64,000 nucleotides of DNA from Apostichopus japonicus (GCF_037975245.1 NC_092576.1:568501-632500), one strand, 5' to 3'; shown: positions 25,397 through 39,587, counted from the stretch's first letter. Numbers and translations: made by a program. The notes: generated by a model from the letters alone, not told the origin.

Positions 25397-26262
25397 CAAC
25401 GTCGTAGCCAGGAATTTGAAAGGGGAAGCACTTTTTGCGATTGATATGGGGGAGGGGTCAAAGGGGAGGGGGTGTCCCCCTCCCCTTTGAGATTTTTTTT
25501 GAACAATTGAAGGTCCTTAGATGCGATCTGGTGCAATTTGTTGCCAGTTTCATCATTATCATATGATATCATATTATCAGCAGATTTTGTTTCCTGCTTG
25601 AATTCTTTTACATGTTCTTTTACATAATATATCAGAAAGACAAACATAGTGCTCTTTTACAATTTTTCCAGAAGGATGATTCTTGTTTATTGTCCAATGT
25701 CTGGACTTAAATACATTTGACGAACTTAATTGATGGACAATATAAACTTTCGTATTTTGTAAGACAGCCAAATTTGCCGTAGCCTAAAAAAATATCGTTA
25801 TCTCCGTGTATTAACAGTGTAATAATTATTTATAGGAAGTGCGTATCACGTACGATTGCTAGCTTAGTTTCATAACATGCTGTTCGTGCAACGACTTAGG
25901 ACGAATCATAGAACGGATGAGAACGAACTTGTCGTCGTCGTCGTTGTGCATACGGTTCGTGACATTCCATCGAGTGAGGTTAGGTAGGCAATATGTATTT
26001 TATTACGCAGTGGCCAACTGTAGGTTTGAAATAGGCTATAGGCTAAATTTATCTAATTGCATCTGCCAAACTAAGTAAGTAGTTGAATCAGTAGGCCTGC
26101 ATGTTATTACGATTATAATCGAGTTAACGGAGCTGACGAGTATTCAAGATCAAAAGAGCACTGACAAAATACCATGCTAAAAAAACAACAGTTTTTAAAC
26201 ATTTTTTTCGACACTCAAAGGTGGGAGCAGTCGCTACCCTGCTCCCCCTGGCTACGTCCCTG
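25397..26262. mobile_element. Non-autonomous hAT element (nested)
   Basis: Ends CAACGTCGTAGCCAGG and CCTGGCTACGTCCCTG. Flanks ATATATCC and GTATATCC agree at seven of eight. G/C-rich mirror tracts at 25448-25490. Confidence 0.75.
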
Positions 26263-26534
26263 GTATATCCTGAACTTACTTTAAGCTGGCGAACAGGGTC
26301 GACCCACCCAATAGCAAAATTAATACATAAATTTTCCGAATTGAAGCTGGCGAACGTTGTATTTTTTTTTAGAGTATTCAAAATCATACGAAGTTTTGTA
26401 TGGTGGAGTATAAGGATCGCGAGATACAATTTCTCAATGTGACGAGGAAAACGTGGTAAATATGACTGATTAAAGGTCAATTTTGATAAAAAAAATTTAT
26501 GTCACTCACAAATTACAAGAACATATGAAAATAA

Positions 26535-26645
26535 GAGTGCGACAGTCAGAAAAATTAGAGTGCGACAGTCGGAAATTCCGAATTGAAGCTGGCGACAGTC
26601 GGAAATTCCGACAGTCGGAAATTCCGACTGTCGCACTCAAATTTT
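26535..26645. repeat. Cluster of short palindromes
   Basis: CGACAGTCGGAAATTCCGA occurs several times in tandem and ends with its complement GACTGTCGCACTC. It is part of the right half of the hAT element at 25075-26719. Confidence 0.7.
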
Positions 26646-26869
26646 CCAACTATCGTCATTTTTACCAAGATTGGGGGGGTGAGACACCCCCCACACCCCC
26701 CCCTCTAGCGACGTCCCTGACCACAACATGTTAACGCAGATTTGAATTTCTTCCAAACCCTTCAAATAGATGAGTGAAAGATCTTGCTAGTCAGTGTTTT
26801 ACTAGTGATGTCGCATTTCAGGCTAATCCAATATCGAAGGCATTTCATGTAAGGTCTAACGTTTCAAGT

Positions 26870-28655
26870 TTCAAGTTTATTTTCCACTTTCCATATATAT
26901 ACAGTAACAGAGTCAATGAGTAATTTACTCAAATTATGATGAAATAACTATAAACAAAGTACAAAGTGTGCTATAATGGAAGTGGAGGAACCAGAAGTAA
27001 GTAGAAACATTTCGAGTCTGGACCCTTAACAACAAAAATGACAATTTCAAAAATCACATAAGTACAGAGAGAGTAAAGAGATAAGGAAAAACACAGAAAA
27101 AATAGAAAGAGGAAGCGAAGAGAGAGATCAACAAATCCATACAAAGAGACAATACAACTCAGCGTGGTGGTTTGTACTATTATTTAAAAGGTAATGCTTG
27201 AATGTTCTTTTAAATGAGTTAAGAGTACTTGAGTTTTTGATATATTGATCAAGTGAGTTCCAAAATGGTACACCAGTACTTCGTATTTGGGATTGACTGC
27301 GGTTAGTTCTAGAATATGGTTGATTTAGAGAGTGTTTATAACGAGTGGTAAAGGTATAATATTCTGAGTTACTACAATATAAATTATTGAAAGCTTCTGG
27401 GTGTATACCTTTGTGAAATTTATTTACAAACATCCCAAGTTGATAATGATATAGATCAAAGAGAGAAAGAATGTTAAGCTCTTTAAAGAGAGGTGCAGTA
27501 TTACATCTAAAATGTGTATTACAAATATTACGAATGACACGTTTCTGTAAACTTCCAAGTGTTGTTTTGTGAGTACATCCCCACAGAAGGAGACTATATT
27601 CAAATGAGGGAACACAAGTGTGTTATATAATATTAAGAGTGCACTCTGGGGTAAATTGGTTTTTAGTCTATTTATAATGCCATTACATTTTGAAATTTTA
27701 TTACAGATATAATGAACGTCTTCTGTCCAATTTAAATTGTCATGAATTGTTATTCCTAGAAAATGTGTATGGGGTGATGCTTTTATCTGTTGTCCATCTA
27801 ATAAAACCATTATATTGCTCGTGTCATGAATTTTATTGTCAAATATTATAAGTTTGTTTTCAGTATATTGAGAGATAATTTGTTTGAATTAAGCCATTCA
27901 GATATATGAAGAAATTCACATGCGACATCCTTAAGAGTATCATTAAGGTTTTTATTTTGATAAAACACAGTAGTATCATCTGCAAATAAGATAAAGTTAG
28001 ATTTTCTGGACGCATAGTGAATGTCATTCATGTAAAGAATAAATAACAAAGGTCCTAACATGGATCCTTGTGGCACACCGATGTTAAAAGTCAAGATTTG
28101 GGAAGAACTACTGCCAAACTGGACATAATTGTGACGATTTGTTAAATAACTTTTGTACCAACTATGCGTTTTACCTCGTACACCGTGCGCAAGTAACTTA
28201 TCCGTTAACATATTATGGTCAATAGTACCAAATGCTTTAGAGAGATCTATGAAAATTGCGGCAGTTGATTGTCTATGGTCCAATCCGGTAGAAATGTTGT
28301 CAATAAGATTTTAGGCTACCATGTAAGTAGAATGATTATTTCGAAAACCATACTGATTTGAAGAAAGTATGTTGTGTTTTGGTACAAATGTGTACAACCT
28401 ATCATACACTAAGCGTTCAAATATTTTAGAAATTGAAGGGAGAAGTGAAATAGGTCCATAATTAGAGAAAACCTTGGGGTCACCGGCTTTAAAGCTTGGA
28501 ATAATTTTAGCAGTTTTCAACCGACATGGGAATACACCCATTGAAAATGAAAGATTGATTACATGTGTTAATGGTTGTACTATAGCTTCCATCGTATATT
28601 TAGGAACATCATTTGTTATGTTATGATAACCTGGACTTTTACCGTTTTTTTATCT
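26870..28655 (-). mobile_element. LINE fragment with reverse transcriptase
   Basis: Minus-strand code in several frames. Gly-Lys-Ser-Pro-Gly near 28640; fingers to 28311 (Ile-Ser-Leu-Leu-Pro, Phe-Glu-Arg-Leu, Gln-Tyr-Gly-Phe-Arg); palm at 28283-27846 with Phe-Ile-Asp-Leu-Ser-Lys-Ala-Phe, Val-Pro-Gln-Gly-Ser and the Phe-Ala-Asp-Asp box; thumb and C-terminus at 27810-27128 ending Phe-Trp-Asn-Ser-Leu. Stops and frame changes separate the parts. The 3' end at about 26870 has two short CTTGAAA units, like LINE tails. The 5' end is truncated; no endonuclease domain is present. It resembles the CR1/Jockey group. Confidence 0.85.
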
Positions 28656-29506
28656 CAATACATTACATGTATAGAGATATTGTAACAGTAAGTGGGACTT
28701 TCTCTTCTCTTAAAAATTTTTCAGCGTCTTCAAACAAAGTTCTTTTTCTCTGGAATTTCCAGAGCAAGAATATATCATATAGACCAACAAAAGTTACTAT
28801 TTTTTATTCCACAATTGTATCTCAATCTGTGACTTTTTCACCGATTGATGTCCAAATCGGGCCAATTTGGACTGAAAACACACTTTGACAGACCTGTTTT
28901 GCACACGCTCCAAAACTTATGTTTTATGAAAGAGAATAGAATAGAACTGTCTTTCAACAGTGGTATCGTCTAAGATAGGGTCCTATGTATTATATATTTT
29001 ATTAAAATTTTAAACTTTCATTTGTTGTTTGCAGGTAGGTATTAATAAGAATTTTACTACATGTATATGACATTTAATGGCTTTTATTTGCTTGATTTGA
29101 TGTTTAAAAGATTTTTCTTTCTTAAAACAACACTGAGCTGCCGCCCCTACTTTTAGTAAAAAGGTCCGTTTTTGATGATTAAGCCCCGCCCCAAGTCTGT
29201 TTTGTAGCAGATTGGCTATGACTCATAACAGCTACATGTTAGATATACGAAAATGGCTACCCTCGCGAACAATTTTCTGTTCTGTAGTTAGGTACGCGGA
29301 AAAACGTGGGTTGTTTTGATATCTAGAAGTGGACACAGTTTTGATGGTAGTCACCACTACAGTCTACAGTAACATACAGTAGGTCAATAGGCCTAGCTCT
29401 CAAGGCAGGCATCAAGAATATGGTCGAGTTGTTCGCCTCTTCTAATTTGGCTGTTGTCATTGACGTCAAACTATATGACCAAAAAGTCCAACTGAGACTG
29501 ACCTAC

Positions 29507-30181
29507 AGGGATGTAAGTCTTCCGTATTTTTACGGAAATCCGGTTTTTTTTTATTCCAATAAAGTTCCACAAAATTGTTCGAATATCAAAGACACAACGC
29601 GGCAAAAATGCCTGGCCCGTTGCAGCAAGCTAACTTCAACTTTCACTCATCGATCAATCAAAATACCATTCCTGTTTCGCATCATCGCATTGCACTGTAC
29701 AACATTGTGCCATGTGAATATCGTTGCGTACGTGCGAACTTCAAATCGCCATAACTCATTTCTGTTCTTTGAAAAACCTTGCCTAATTCACGTTGATTGG
29801 ACTGCTAATTAATATCTTCGTAACTGCTGGTGCTCGACATAACTTTCGGAATTAACGCTTGTGATATTTGTGAGCGGCGGAAATCTACGGGATACGCATA
29901 TGAAAGTCGATATCTGTGATCGCATTCGAATGTGAGACTGTTTTTTATTCCGTAGTTCGCTGCGACGTATTCGTAACTTTGAGGTAGCCTAACATAACGA
30001 TAGTGTGTAAGTAGTAAGAACTAGGGGTAAGATGTGTTAGCGCTAATACTTCTGAGCTAGCCTAACATAACGATAGTGTGTAAGTAGTCAGAGCTAGGAG
30101 TAGGATGTGTTAGGACGGCATTCACCCGGGGTCTCCGAATAGTTTTCCGGGTTTTTTTTTTTTGGCTGCACTTACATCCCT
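29507..30181. mobile_element. Possible hAT-like miniature element
   Basis: AGGGATGTAAGT at the left and ACTTACATCCCT at the right are inverted. The flanks TGACCTAC and GGACCTAA agree at six of eight. It contains a 70-bp tandem duplication (29983-30115). Confidence 0.45.
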
Positions 30182-30626
30182 GGACCTAAGATGAAGGATA
30201 CCACATAAAAAACAAGTTCTTAAATATTCTATGACATTACTAAACCTTGCAACGTCGTTCTTTCGACTAACAGGCAATGAGCGCTAAAGGCAAGACTAGC
30301 AGGATAAAGTGTAACCTGCAGAGACTATTCGTGGCAAAAATGCAAGTTATATATTTGTTGTACCATGATTGATATTGATAATTGTAGAGACAGAGCAAAG
30401 ATTTGAAATTAGGAATAAAAATTAAAACTTCCAGTATTGAGATACTGCATCATTGATGCTCTTGTTTTAAATTTAATATAGCAAGACATACCTCATCTAC
30501 ATTGGTAGGGAACATAACAAAAGAATTCTAAATATTACAATTTACAAAACTTAGTGGGTTGTGATGACCATTGGTTAATTTATCTGTTATTTTTTTGTTT
30601 TTTTTTTTGTCGTAGGGCAAGTGGGC

Positions 30627-30627
<1 letters not shown>

Positions 30628-30670
<43 letters not shown>

Positions 30671-31008
30671 GAACAAGAACAAGAACAACAACAACAACAA
30701 GAACAACAACAACAACAACAACAACAAGAACAACAACAAGAACAACCACAAGAACAACCACAACAAGAACAACCACAACCACAACCACCACCACAACCAC
30801 CACCACAACCACAACAACAACCACAACAGCAACAACAACAACAACAATAACAACCACCACAACCACAACCACCACCACCACCACCACCACCACAACCACA
30901 ACAACAATAATAACAATAATAACAATAATAATAATAATAATCATAAAAATAAAAATAATCATAAAAATAATCATCGTCATCATCATCATCATCATCCAGA
31001 TCATCATC
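30628..31008. repeat. Compound trinucleotide tract (ATA, ACA, CCA, CAT)
   Basis: Successive blocks of ATA, AAC/CAA with AAG interruptions, CCA, again ATA and then CAT units. The composition drifts smoothly, suggesting stepwise mutation of one array. It borders the GAT array. Confidence 0.95.
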
Positions 31009-32072
<1,064 letters not shown>

Positions 32073-32079
32073 GTTCTTA

Positions 32080-32500
32080 GCGCTGTACGATGAACATATT
32101 AACAAATTGACATAAAATACAAACAGGACAGAGAAGACCGAAAAAATAATTCAATAATAAGTTTCGAGTTTATATTTGAAGTTAGTTATTGAGAGGGTGT
32201 TGCGAATATTGAAAGGCAAAGTATTCTAAAGCTTCGGTGATGTGTTGGCGGTAACTAATTTAAACGAAATTATTACTCACCAGTTCGTCTAGCAGAGCAA
32301 AAATAACTTCGGTCCACTGGTTCGGTCCGTTGCGAATAACTTAATAGAAAATACAGGATCCATCCATAATTAAAAGTATGTTTAGATCCTTCACAATAAT
32401 ACAGAAGTTAATGTAACGAAATAAAGGAATGCGGTTCCAATAAAATTTATCTATAGCGGTCGGATAGTAACGTTTCCCAAGTTGATAAGAATTATCCGAT
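32080..32500 (-). mobile_element. LINE 3' end (CR1/L2/Jockey-like), decayed
   Basis: Minus-strand translation near 32240-32150 gives Pro-Lys-Leu-stop-Asn-Thr-Leu-Pro-Phe-Asn-Ile-Arg and a Phe-Lys-x-Lys-Leu end. This is the usual C-terminus of many LINE proteins, with Trp replaced by a stop. The 3' tail contains GTACAGCGCT, a motif frequent in tails of such LINEs that end in microsatellites. The tail leads straight into the ATC (=GAT) array. Bases 32260-32500 are probably decayed upstream code, but no clear domain is seen. Confidence 0.6.
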
Positions 32501-34840
32501 CGAAAGTAATAATAAGGCGACTAAAGGGTGTGAAGACTCGCGCAAAAAGAAACGTCTAATGCCGGTAATTTGACCTAGTTTCTAATGAGGTGTAACAGAA
32601 GTGTTAACCACCACCATCGATCCCAGAAAATACACACACAGCTTGCTACCGTATGTAATTAGACACGAGTGTTCAGTCAGTACATACAGCTGCAGTATTC
32701 AAACGATACAGCGATGGACATCTCAGGTCCAGCTAAAGATAACAGTTAAGGTATCACGTTTCATTACTGTCTGCATTTTGTAGCGACACGAAAAAAAAAA
32801 CGTCACTTGCAAGCAACAGAAAGTTTTTTTTTTTTTTTCAGATGGCCGCACGCGGTTGGGCGAGTCTTTAATGCCTTTAATGTAGGCGATTAACGTCGTT
32901 GATAGCTCGTCGTGTTGAGCGGTCGAAGTCGAACGTCGAAGTGGTGTAAGTTCGAACTAGCGATACCACAATGGTAATTGGGGCGCTAACAATTGACCGA
33001 AACAGTAGCGGTGTCAAATTACGCAGCTACAATGTAAACGCTCTGTCGCCGTTAAAAGATATTTTACATAGAGGTCCTGATTTGAGAAGTTAATAGCGCG
33101 GAAGTTTACATTGGTTGAATGAAATATGAGATCATATAGATATATTATGGAGCAAGATCGTAAAACGTTCTGTAATTTATAAGGAGAATGATGAAATGAA
33201 TGCGTTTGAAACGTTAAAGTTGTGTGTAAAATTGCATTATTGTATACCCATAGACGCCGGTTTTAATTGCAGCTTAATCGAAGAAATGATAAATTCTTCA
33301 TTTTAAAGTAAAAACGGTGGAAATACAAAACGATTTGTAGAAACATAAATTATTTCTCCCAAGGAATCCATTTTTGCTTATTTTTTATCGTTTCTCCTCA
33401 CGCACTTTTACCCCGAGAATAAAATCATAACTGAACCTATTACGTACGTACGTACGTATTATCACTTCTAACTAATAAAGACGGTTATTTTCATCATGAA
33501 TATGAGATATCGAATTTTTAGCTGCTCGATTGCCATTTATGAAGGGAAAAACGTTTCATGAATATAGTTTCGAGTGACCATTAATTGCGGTAGAATCCAA
33601 TAAAAGATTAAAGCCAAAGAGAAGTAATATGACATAATTGTTAGCTTTCATCAGTTAATTTTATGGCGCCGACTATAAACATGTATTTTCAAAGAGGAAA
33701 TCGAAAATCAGTAACAAAGCACTAAGCTGACCCTAGGGTTTTAGGTTTTGTAACGTATATAAGTTACTTAGCACGAGTTTCGTAATCCAATCTCTGGCCT
33801 AGGCCGACATCAGATGGCCCAACATAAGCCTTAGTAGAATTACCACGACCATGTTCTCGTTGTATTTCTCACAATCGCTAAGCCTAAACTTAGCCCATGT
33901 GAGACAAATAAGGCCATGCCACCAACCAAGATACCATAGGCATATAACAGATCTGAGCGGCTCTCAGTTAAACGTAGTTGCAAATCAGATGTAGTAGACT
34001 AGACATATGCAAATAAGACGAAAAGCAAATTTAAAGATGGCAAGCCTTACATGTAGGGGAATATCATGCTTCTGTGTGAGATCGAAACTTGAGGTGACCT
34101 TATATTTTTGGCTGAGGGAGGGTGAGGTGGGGGAGGGACGGGTGAGGATTTGATTTGGAGTGAAAAACATTAGGGAATCTGTCGTGTTCACTCAAGTAAG
34201 TAATGTATGAGAACACATGAAAGATGAAGTAAAACTCATTAAATATATTTCGAGGTGTGTTTGTCAGCATTAAAGCAGTGTAGTGACATGTACATATGGT
34301 GGTATAATAATACATGGTGGATATCACAGAATCATTGTGGATTTAGGGTTTAAACCAAACAGGGTGAAATCACCTCCACTCACCCTTCCACCCAAATGGA
34401 TTTATAACCTAGATAAATTGACCAAATATATACTAAATTTGAAGCAATGAGAACAAAAAAATCCAATCTGCATGAGTCTCTGGCTCCAGATTTGTTATTA
34501 TTTTAGGATGATGTTGGCATACATGTAAAGCCAGTAATGCAAATCTGAATGGACGCTGCTTGGATATCACACAGAGTAATATTGTCCTACTGTAGAACAG
34601 ACATGACCAAACAAGTATTCCACTGATTAGTGCATACACATGATGAGTGGTAGTCATTGCATTTATTTTGTTTGCATAGACACTTCTGGATAAATGATGC
34701 CTGCAGGCTCCTGTCTTAGTCTGGACCAGTGTGTGACCATGGTGGAGTTTAAGATGGCAAGATTATTCTTCAGCCTGCGGATATTAAATCTGGTTTTGTT
34801 CAGCCATGCATGACTCGACCCCTTTTTACCTAACAAGCCT
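32501..34840. other. No recognisable gene
   Basis: Contains a poly-T at 32825-32840 and four ACGT units near 33442. No coding, RNA or transposon signal could be supported. Confidence 0.5.
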
Positions 34841-34849
34841 AGTCCAGTG

Positions 34850-35095
34850 TGTTTTTTTGCAATGAAGGGTATAGCATGGTCTTCCAGGATGTGCATGTTG
34901 TGATGAAGGGTAACCAGGGAGTTGTTATGGAAACTCCCTGGTATAACATGGTCTTCCAGGATGTGCATGCTGTGATGAATGGTATAACAAGGTCTTCCAG
35001 TATTTGCATATTGTGATAAAGGGTATAGTCTTCCATGATGTGCATGTTGTGATGACGTGTATACCATGGTCTTCCAGGATGTGCGTTTTTGGTGG
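34850..35095. repeat. Minisatellite, about 40-bp unit, with hairpin insert
   Basis: Five units of the type GGTCTTCCAGGATGTGCATG followed by TTGTGATGAAGGGTATA. The second unit is interrupted by a 30-bp hairpin at 34913-34942. Confidence 0.85.
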
Positions 35096-35139
35096 AACTG
35101 TCTCATCTGGAAAGTTCGTCCGAAAGAAATTCAAGTAGC

Positions 35140-37000
35140 TTTCGATGGTTAAATCTGTTAGAGATTGAAATATAAAAATAGTTTATCACATATTACTTTC
35201 CTTTTTAAAAGTTCACACACAAGTAATATCAGCTTTCATAAACCACAAATCAGCCATATGATTGGTCAGAAAGTCATAATGACCAGTGGTCAACCATATG
35301 GTGCATTAACGTACTGTTCAGATTGGTCGGATTGTTTTTGTTTTTTTTTTTACGCTGGTCCTGCAAGCAGACTCAAGCTCCGCCCACTCTGCATATTACG
35401 GAGAGAGAGCCAGTAGAGCTATGGTCATGCTTTACTGATTTCAATGAATAGACAATAGACGAAATCTAACGTCTCAGTCATCGGCATAAATAGAGATAAG
35501 ATGTTACTTTCATATTTAAAATTTTGATTTTTTTTTTTACCGTAAGATTGTTTTCATCTGTTAAATTGTTGTTTGTTTAACTAATATCTTTTTATATTCT
35601 TTTGATATCGAGAATTCTAGAATTATTATTTTTTTTTGTAGAAAATGATCGTCTGCGTTGAAATATAAACCCAGCGACGTCCTTACTTGCAGGCAAACTC
35701 CTCAACCGTTGATTTTTTTTATCACACTGCGAGTAGTAGCTGTATAGGCACAGCAAATTTCAGTACGTTTGGAAATCTCGTTAGCACGTACTTGCAATGC
35801 TGGGTTTTAAGGCATACCTGTAAATGTTATTTTTTCCCTTAAAATGTTTGCACACAGTCCACCCTTGGGCCATAATTGTTTTTACATCTGGGGATTCTGC
35901 GCCTGTACCAATGGACTCGACTAATTAATACATATTTGTTTACTTAGTTTTCTTGGTTGCAGTATTACTTTTAGTGTGTTTAAAATCGACTTGTTACTAC
36001 CGCAGCTCATCCTATCACGTGAATTTTAGTAAGACTAAATGCCAGTTATGACTGTAGACTCCAGGTAATAGATCGATAGTTCTCTTTGATCGATGTACTG
36101 CTGTACACATGTCACAAAATAAAGTTGATCATGATAAAAAAAAAGGCCTAACACAACATTTTATGAAGTCAGTTCGTAGATCGGCATTAAATCGTTTATT
36201 CAGCATTGTATAATGTAACTACGTATGCAAAGTTTGAGAGTAAATCATCTCGATATATTCTTAGTGGTTTTGTCGACTTAAAGAAAATATCCAGATTAAG
36301 ACGCTGACAGTATATAACATTCCAGTCATTACCAAGGGCTGTCATTATCGCAAATGTTATTGTCGTTAAGTCTATCCCTCCATAATTTACCATATCTAGG
36401 CATATCATAATACATACTCAAATTCTACATGCTTATCACTACTGCCGGTTTAATTCTATGTATTTTATTGTCTATTGTACAGGTCATACAATTTGGTATA
36501 CAGGATGTTTGCTCTACTCGTATGATTGTACAGAGCTGATCACAGGATGTTCGGAAGTGTCCGGTTTCTATTTTTTGAACTAATCATGAGATATTATATA
36601 AGCAACACATGTATTACTCTTAAAGTGATAATATTGGATTGCCGGATGGATAAAGGTTATTAAATTTTTCAGGAAACGATGCAAACTTCCCGTGCAGTTG
36701 TTTCAAGTTACATACTGTATTGCACACAATGGCGTATTATTTGAGCCCTGTACGTTAATACCCTAGATCAGACAGTGTGCATTGAATGCTAAGTTCATAG
36801 TTTTGTTTGCAAGTTCATTGTACTGTTTTTTTTTTATTTTCAACTTACCTTTTTCGCTTTTTTTAGTTTAAAATATATTTGTTGTGCTCTGTCCTTGCCA
36901 TCGGTGTTGTACACCCATTTGTCGTTCTGAAATACCTATAAACTTTAGGTCAATATTTATTAACATAGGACAGTAAGTTAATATTGATCAGTTTGTAATG
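35140..37000. other. No recognisable gene
   Basis: AT-rich, with several poly-T runs. Short frames only. Confidence 0.5.
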
Positions 37001-37189
37001 AAAGGGGGTGTAGGCGGTTTTACACTATCTAACGCAACGTAGTCGCCAAGAACCTGAAGTATTTTTAAGGGAGGGCCCGAGGAACATGAACTTATAGCAT
37101 GCTCCTCATGGTGAAACATAATTGCACCTATTAGGTGAATTGAGTGTACTGTTAATAGTAGGAGAGACTAGCGTAGGTTCTTATGACCA

Positions 37190-37240
37190 ACTAGACCGGT
37201 TTCTGCTCTCAAACTCAAAAGGAGGAGCTTCATCAGTAGT
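37190..37240 (-). ncRNA. Hammerhead ribozyme motif of Penelope element
   Basis: On the minus strand: CTGATGA (37236-37230), a stem II with GCTC and GAGC arms, GAAAC (37203-37199), then CGGTC ending at the cleavage triplet GTC (37196-37194). ACTA before and TAGT after it form stem I. The very short stem III is typical of Penelope hammerheads, which work best as dimers. The closing pair next to the core is A-A instead of the usual G-C, so activity is uncertain. Confidence 0.6.
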
Positions 37241-37320
37241 AGCCTTTGAATATTTTATATTCGGCCTCGGAGTCTCGTTCTCAAAATGCATCTATTTTCT
37301 CTGCACGAGTTTTTATGGAC

Positions 37321-38652
37321 TCATAGTGCAGCTATAATAGTATTTAAAAGAGCTTCGTGTGAACCTTGAGAGCCAGCTGATTCTTCGTTAGTACGAAATC
37401 TTGAGTTAACAAGTAAATCTTTGAGATTTTGGGCCCTTTTGTAAGCTAGAATCGGTTCTTTTGGAAATAGTTTGGATAATTCCGCATGTTGCGAGATTAA
37501 GTGCCAATGTTTCAAAGGTGCATTTTTCAAATGCGTGGTTTTAATGTGGGGTTTATAGGTAAGCTTGCACATCAGTGGTGGTTCCTTTTGTTTAGGTTTG
37601 GTATTAAGGTATTGCCCACGGTTGTCAAATGTTATGCCTTTCGTGGCTGAGGCAATTTTCTCTTTCTTTATAGTTACGGAGTAACAGTTTCTCTGTGAAC
37701 GCGTTCTTTTTCTGTAAGAAATCAGTCTCATTGTTACAGAGACGTGCGTATCGTAATACTTCCCCTTTAATGAAGCCTTTAAAAGTGGCAAGTGGGTGTG
37801 CAGAGTTTCTGTCGAGGTATTGGAAGGTTTCCGTGGGTTTGGTGTAGACTTTGGTGTCTAATAACCCATTGGTTTCGAACCTTGGACCTTTGAAGATTTT
37901 CAAATCTAGGTATGTTACCTCGGTGTGTGATATTTCTACCGTAAACTTTAAGAAGCGGTGAATTTCATTCAGCCTGTTTACTAGTTGTTCAAGTTCCTGG
38001 TGTGAACCGTTGTAAAGCAATAGAATGTCATCTCTATAGCGGAGCCATTTTAAGATTTTATTATCTGTCGGTAAAATCTGGTTTTCAAGTCTATTCATGA
38101 CGATATCACAGATTTCCGGAGACGTTTGGCTGCCCATAGCGCAACCGATCTTTTGTAGATAGAATTGGTTATTGAACTCGAAACAGTTTCTTGTTAAGAT
38201 AAGTTCAATTAGTTTGCGCATGGATATGGAAGATATTTTATTTATTCCATATTCACTCTTTTCCGCCTTTTCATAGACTTCTTGACATATATCTAAAGCC
38301 TCCTCTTGGGGAGTATTGGTATACATGGCGACGACATAGAGTGTAGCAAGTACTACTGTTTATGGTAACGGGTGGCTTCCAAAATTTTCAGAATGTGATT
38401 TGTGTCTTTCACATAGGTGCTTTGTTTTAATACAATAGGAAGCAAAAAATAGTCCACAAATTCCGATATTTTTTCGGTCGGTGATCCATTTCCGCTTATT
38501 ATCGGTCTGCCGGCAAATTTTGAGTGAGAATGAAATGGGGGTTTAGGCGGTTTTACACTATCTAACGTAACGTAGTCGCCAAGAACCTGAAGTAATTTTA
38601 AGGGAGGGCCCGAAAAACATGAACCTATAGCATGTTCCTCATGGTGAAACAT
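37321..38652 (-). pseudogene. Penelope reverse transcriptase, frameshifted
   Basis: Three overlapping frames on the minus strand give one protein broken by frame changes. 38652-38353 holds Gly-Arg-Pro-Ile-Ile-Ser-Gly and Phe-Val-Asp-Tyr-Phe-Leu-x-Pro. 38326-37625 holds Gly-Cys-Ala-Met-Gly-Ser-x-x-Ser-Pro-Glu and the catalytic Tyr-Arg-Asp-Asp box. 37791-37321 holds the thumb and linker with a Leu-Lys-Asp-Leu-Leu-Val-x-Ser block. The order is that of Penelope enzymes, which are related to telomerase. No GIY-YIG nuclease follows, so the 3' coding part is missing or the element belongs to a type without it. Confidence 0.85.
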
Positions 38653-39587
38653 AATTGCAGCTATTAGGTGAATAGAGTGTACTGTTAATAGTAGGAGAGA
38701 CTAGCGTAGGCTCTTATGACCAACTAGACCGTGAAATGACAGGGGGTGTAGGCGGTTTTACACTTTCTAACGCAACGTAGTCGCCAAGAACCTGAAGTAT
38801 TTTTTAAGGATCTACAGAAGCGTGGATCTAAAGACCCCTGGCGTTTCATTGAACCGTGGTGTCCCGTACTCATTTGTTCCCTGCCGGTTGATTCCAACAT
38901 TCTTTTATCAACGGATTACAATTGATAGACTGACTCATTATTTCTACATGATAATTGAATGGATGGTAACAACCCTTTAATGTTTCTCCAATTGACGAAA
39001 AAGTACGTTCACTGTATATTTTAAAGGTCAAGCGACACGTAGACTTGACTTTGCAAAATATTACACTTAACAATTCTTACATTAACAAAAACCCAACACC
39101 GCGATTTTTTTTCCGTCTCCAAAGGGGTAGAAATCGGTAAAAAGTACTATTACGTAACAGATTCAGTGACGTCACGGGGGGAGCGCAGAAGAGTGCAAAC
39201 TGTATATGTTCTGCGCAGTGCATTGGGTATGGAGAAATCTCAAACTTCTCGAAAATATTACCTTTTTCAGCAGTCTGTTACAAGAAAGTTAAGATTTGGA
39301 TTAAGATGAAAAATCACAAATTGATACATAAGACATCGAACAAAACATCCATTGATTTCTTTTTTCATAAATTCCTTGCATTTTCTTCCTATCAAGCAAC
39401 ATAAACTCCGCAAAAATCGGCTAGATTGACTCGTTCAGGGAAAGCCGAAAACAAATGACGTCATTTGTTTACCAAGTCGAAAGTGCATGATATCGTCGCA
39501 TACGATATTGCTACCACATACAGTTTCTGTACACGCACTGTAGTACGCATATATACACTGCACAGCATAGCTTATACATATCGCGAA

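Larger units (their letters stand above)
25075..26719. mobile_element. Non-autonomous hAT element (outer), 1.6 kb
   Basis: Ends CAGGGACGTAGC and GCGACGTCCCTG, with a perfect duplication ACCACAAC at 25067-25074 and 26720-26727. It contains a nested element and a cluster of small palindromes at 26535-26645. Confidence 0.9.
37003..38810 (-). mobile_element. Penelope-like element with tandem pseudo-LTRs
   Basis: Near-identical segments lie at 37003-37200, 38537-38732 and, in part, 38735-38810, all in one direction. This is the tandem pseudo-LTR layout of Penelope elements. Between the first two lies reverse transcriptase code on the minus strand. A hammerhead-like motif sits at the edge of the first pseudo-LTR. 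The 5' copy starts within a few bases of where that ribozyme would cut. Confidence 0.8.

Noticed and set aside
34663-35134. 147-codon frame with His/Trp-rich repeats
   Set aside because: Translation of the 40-bp minisatellite.
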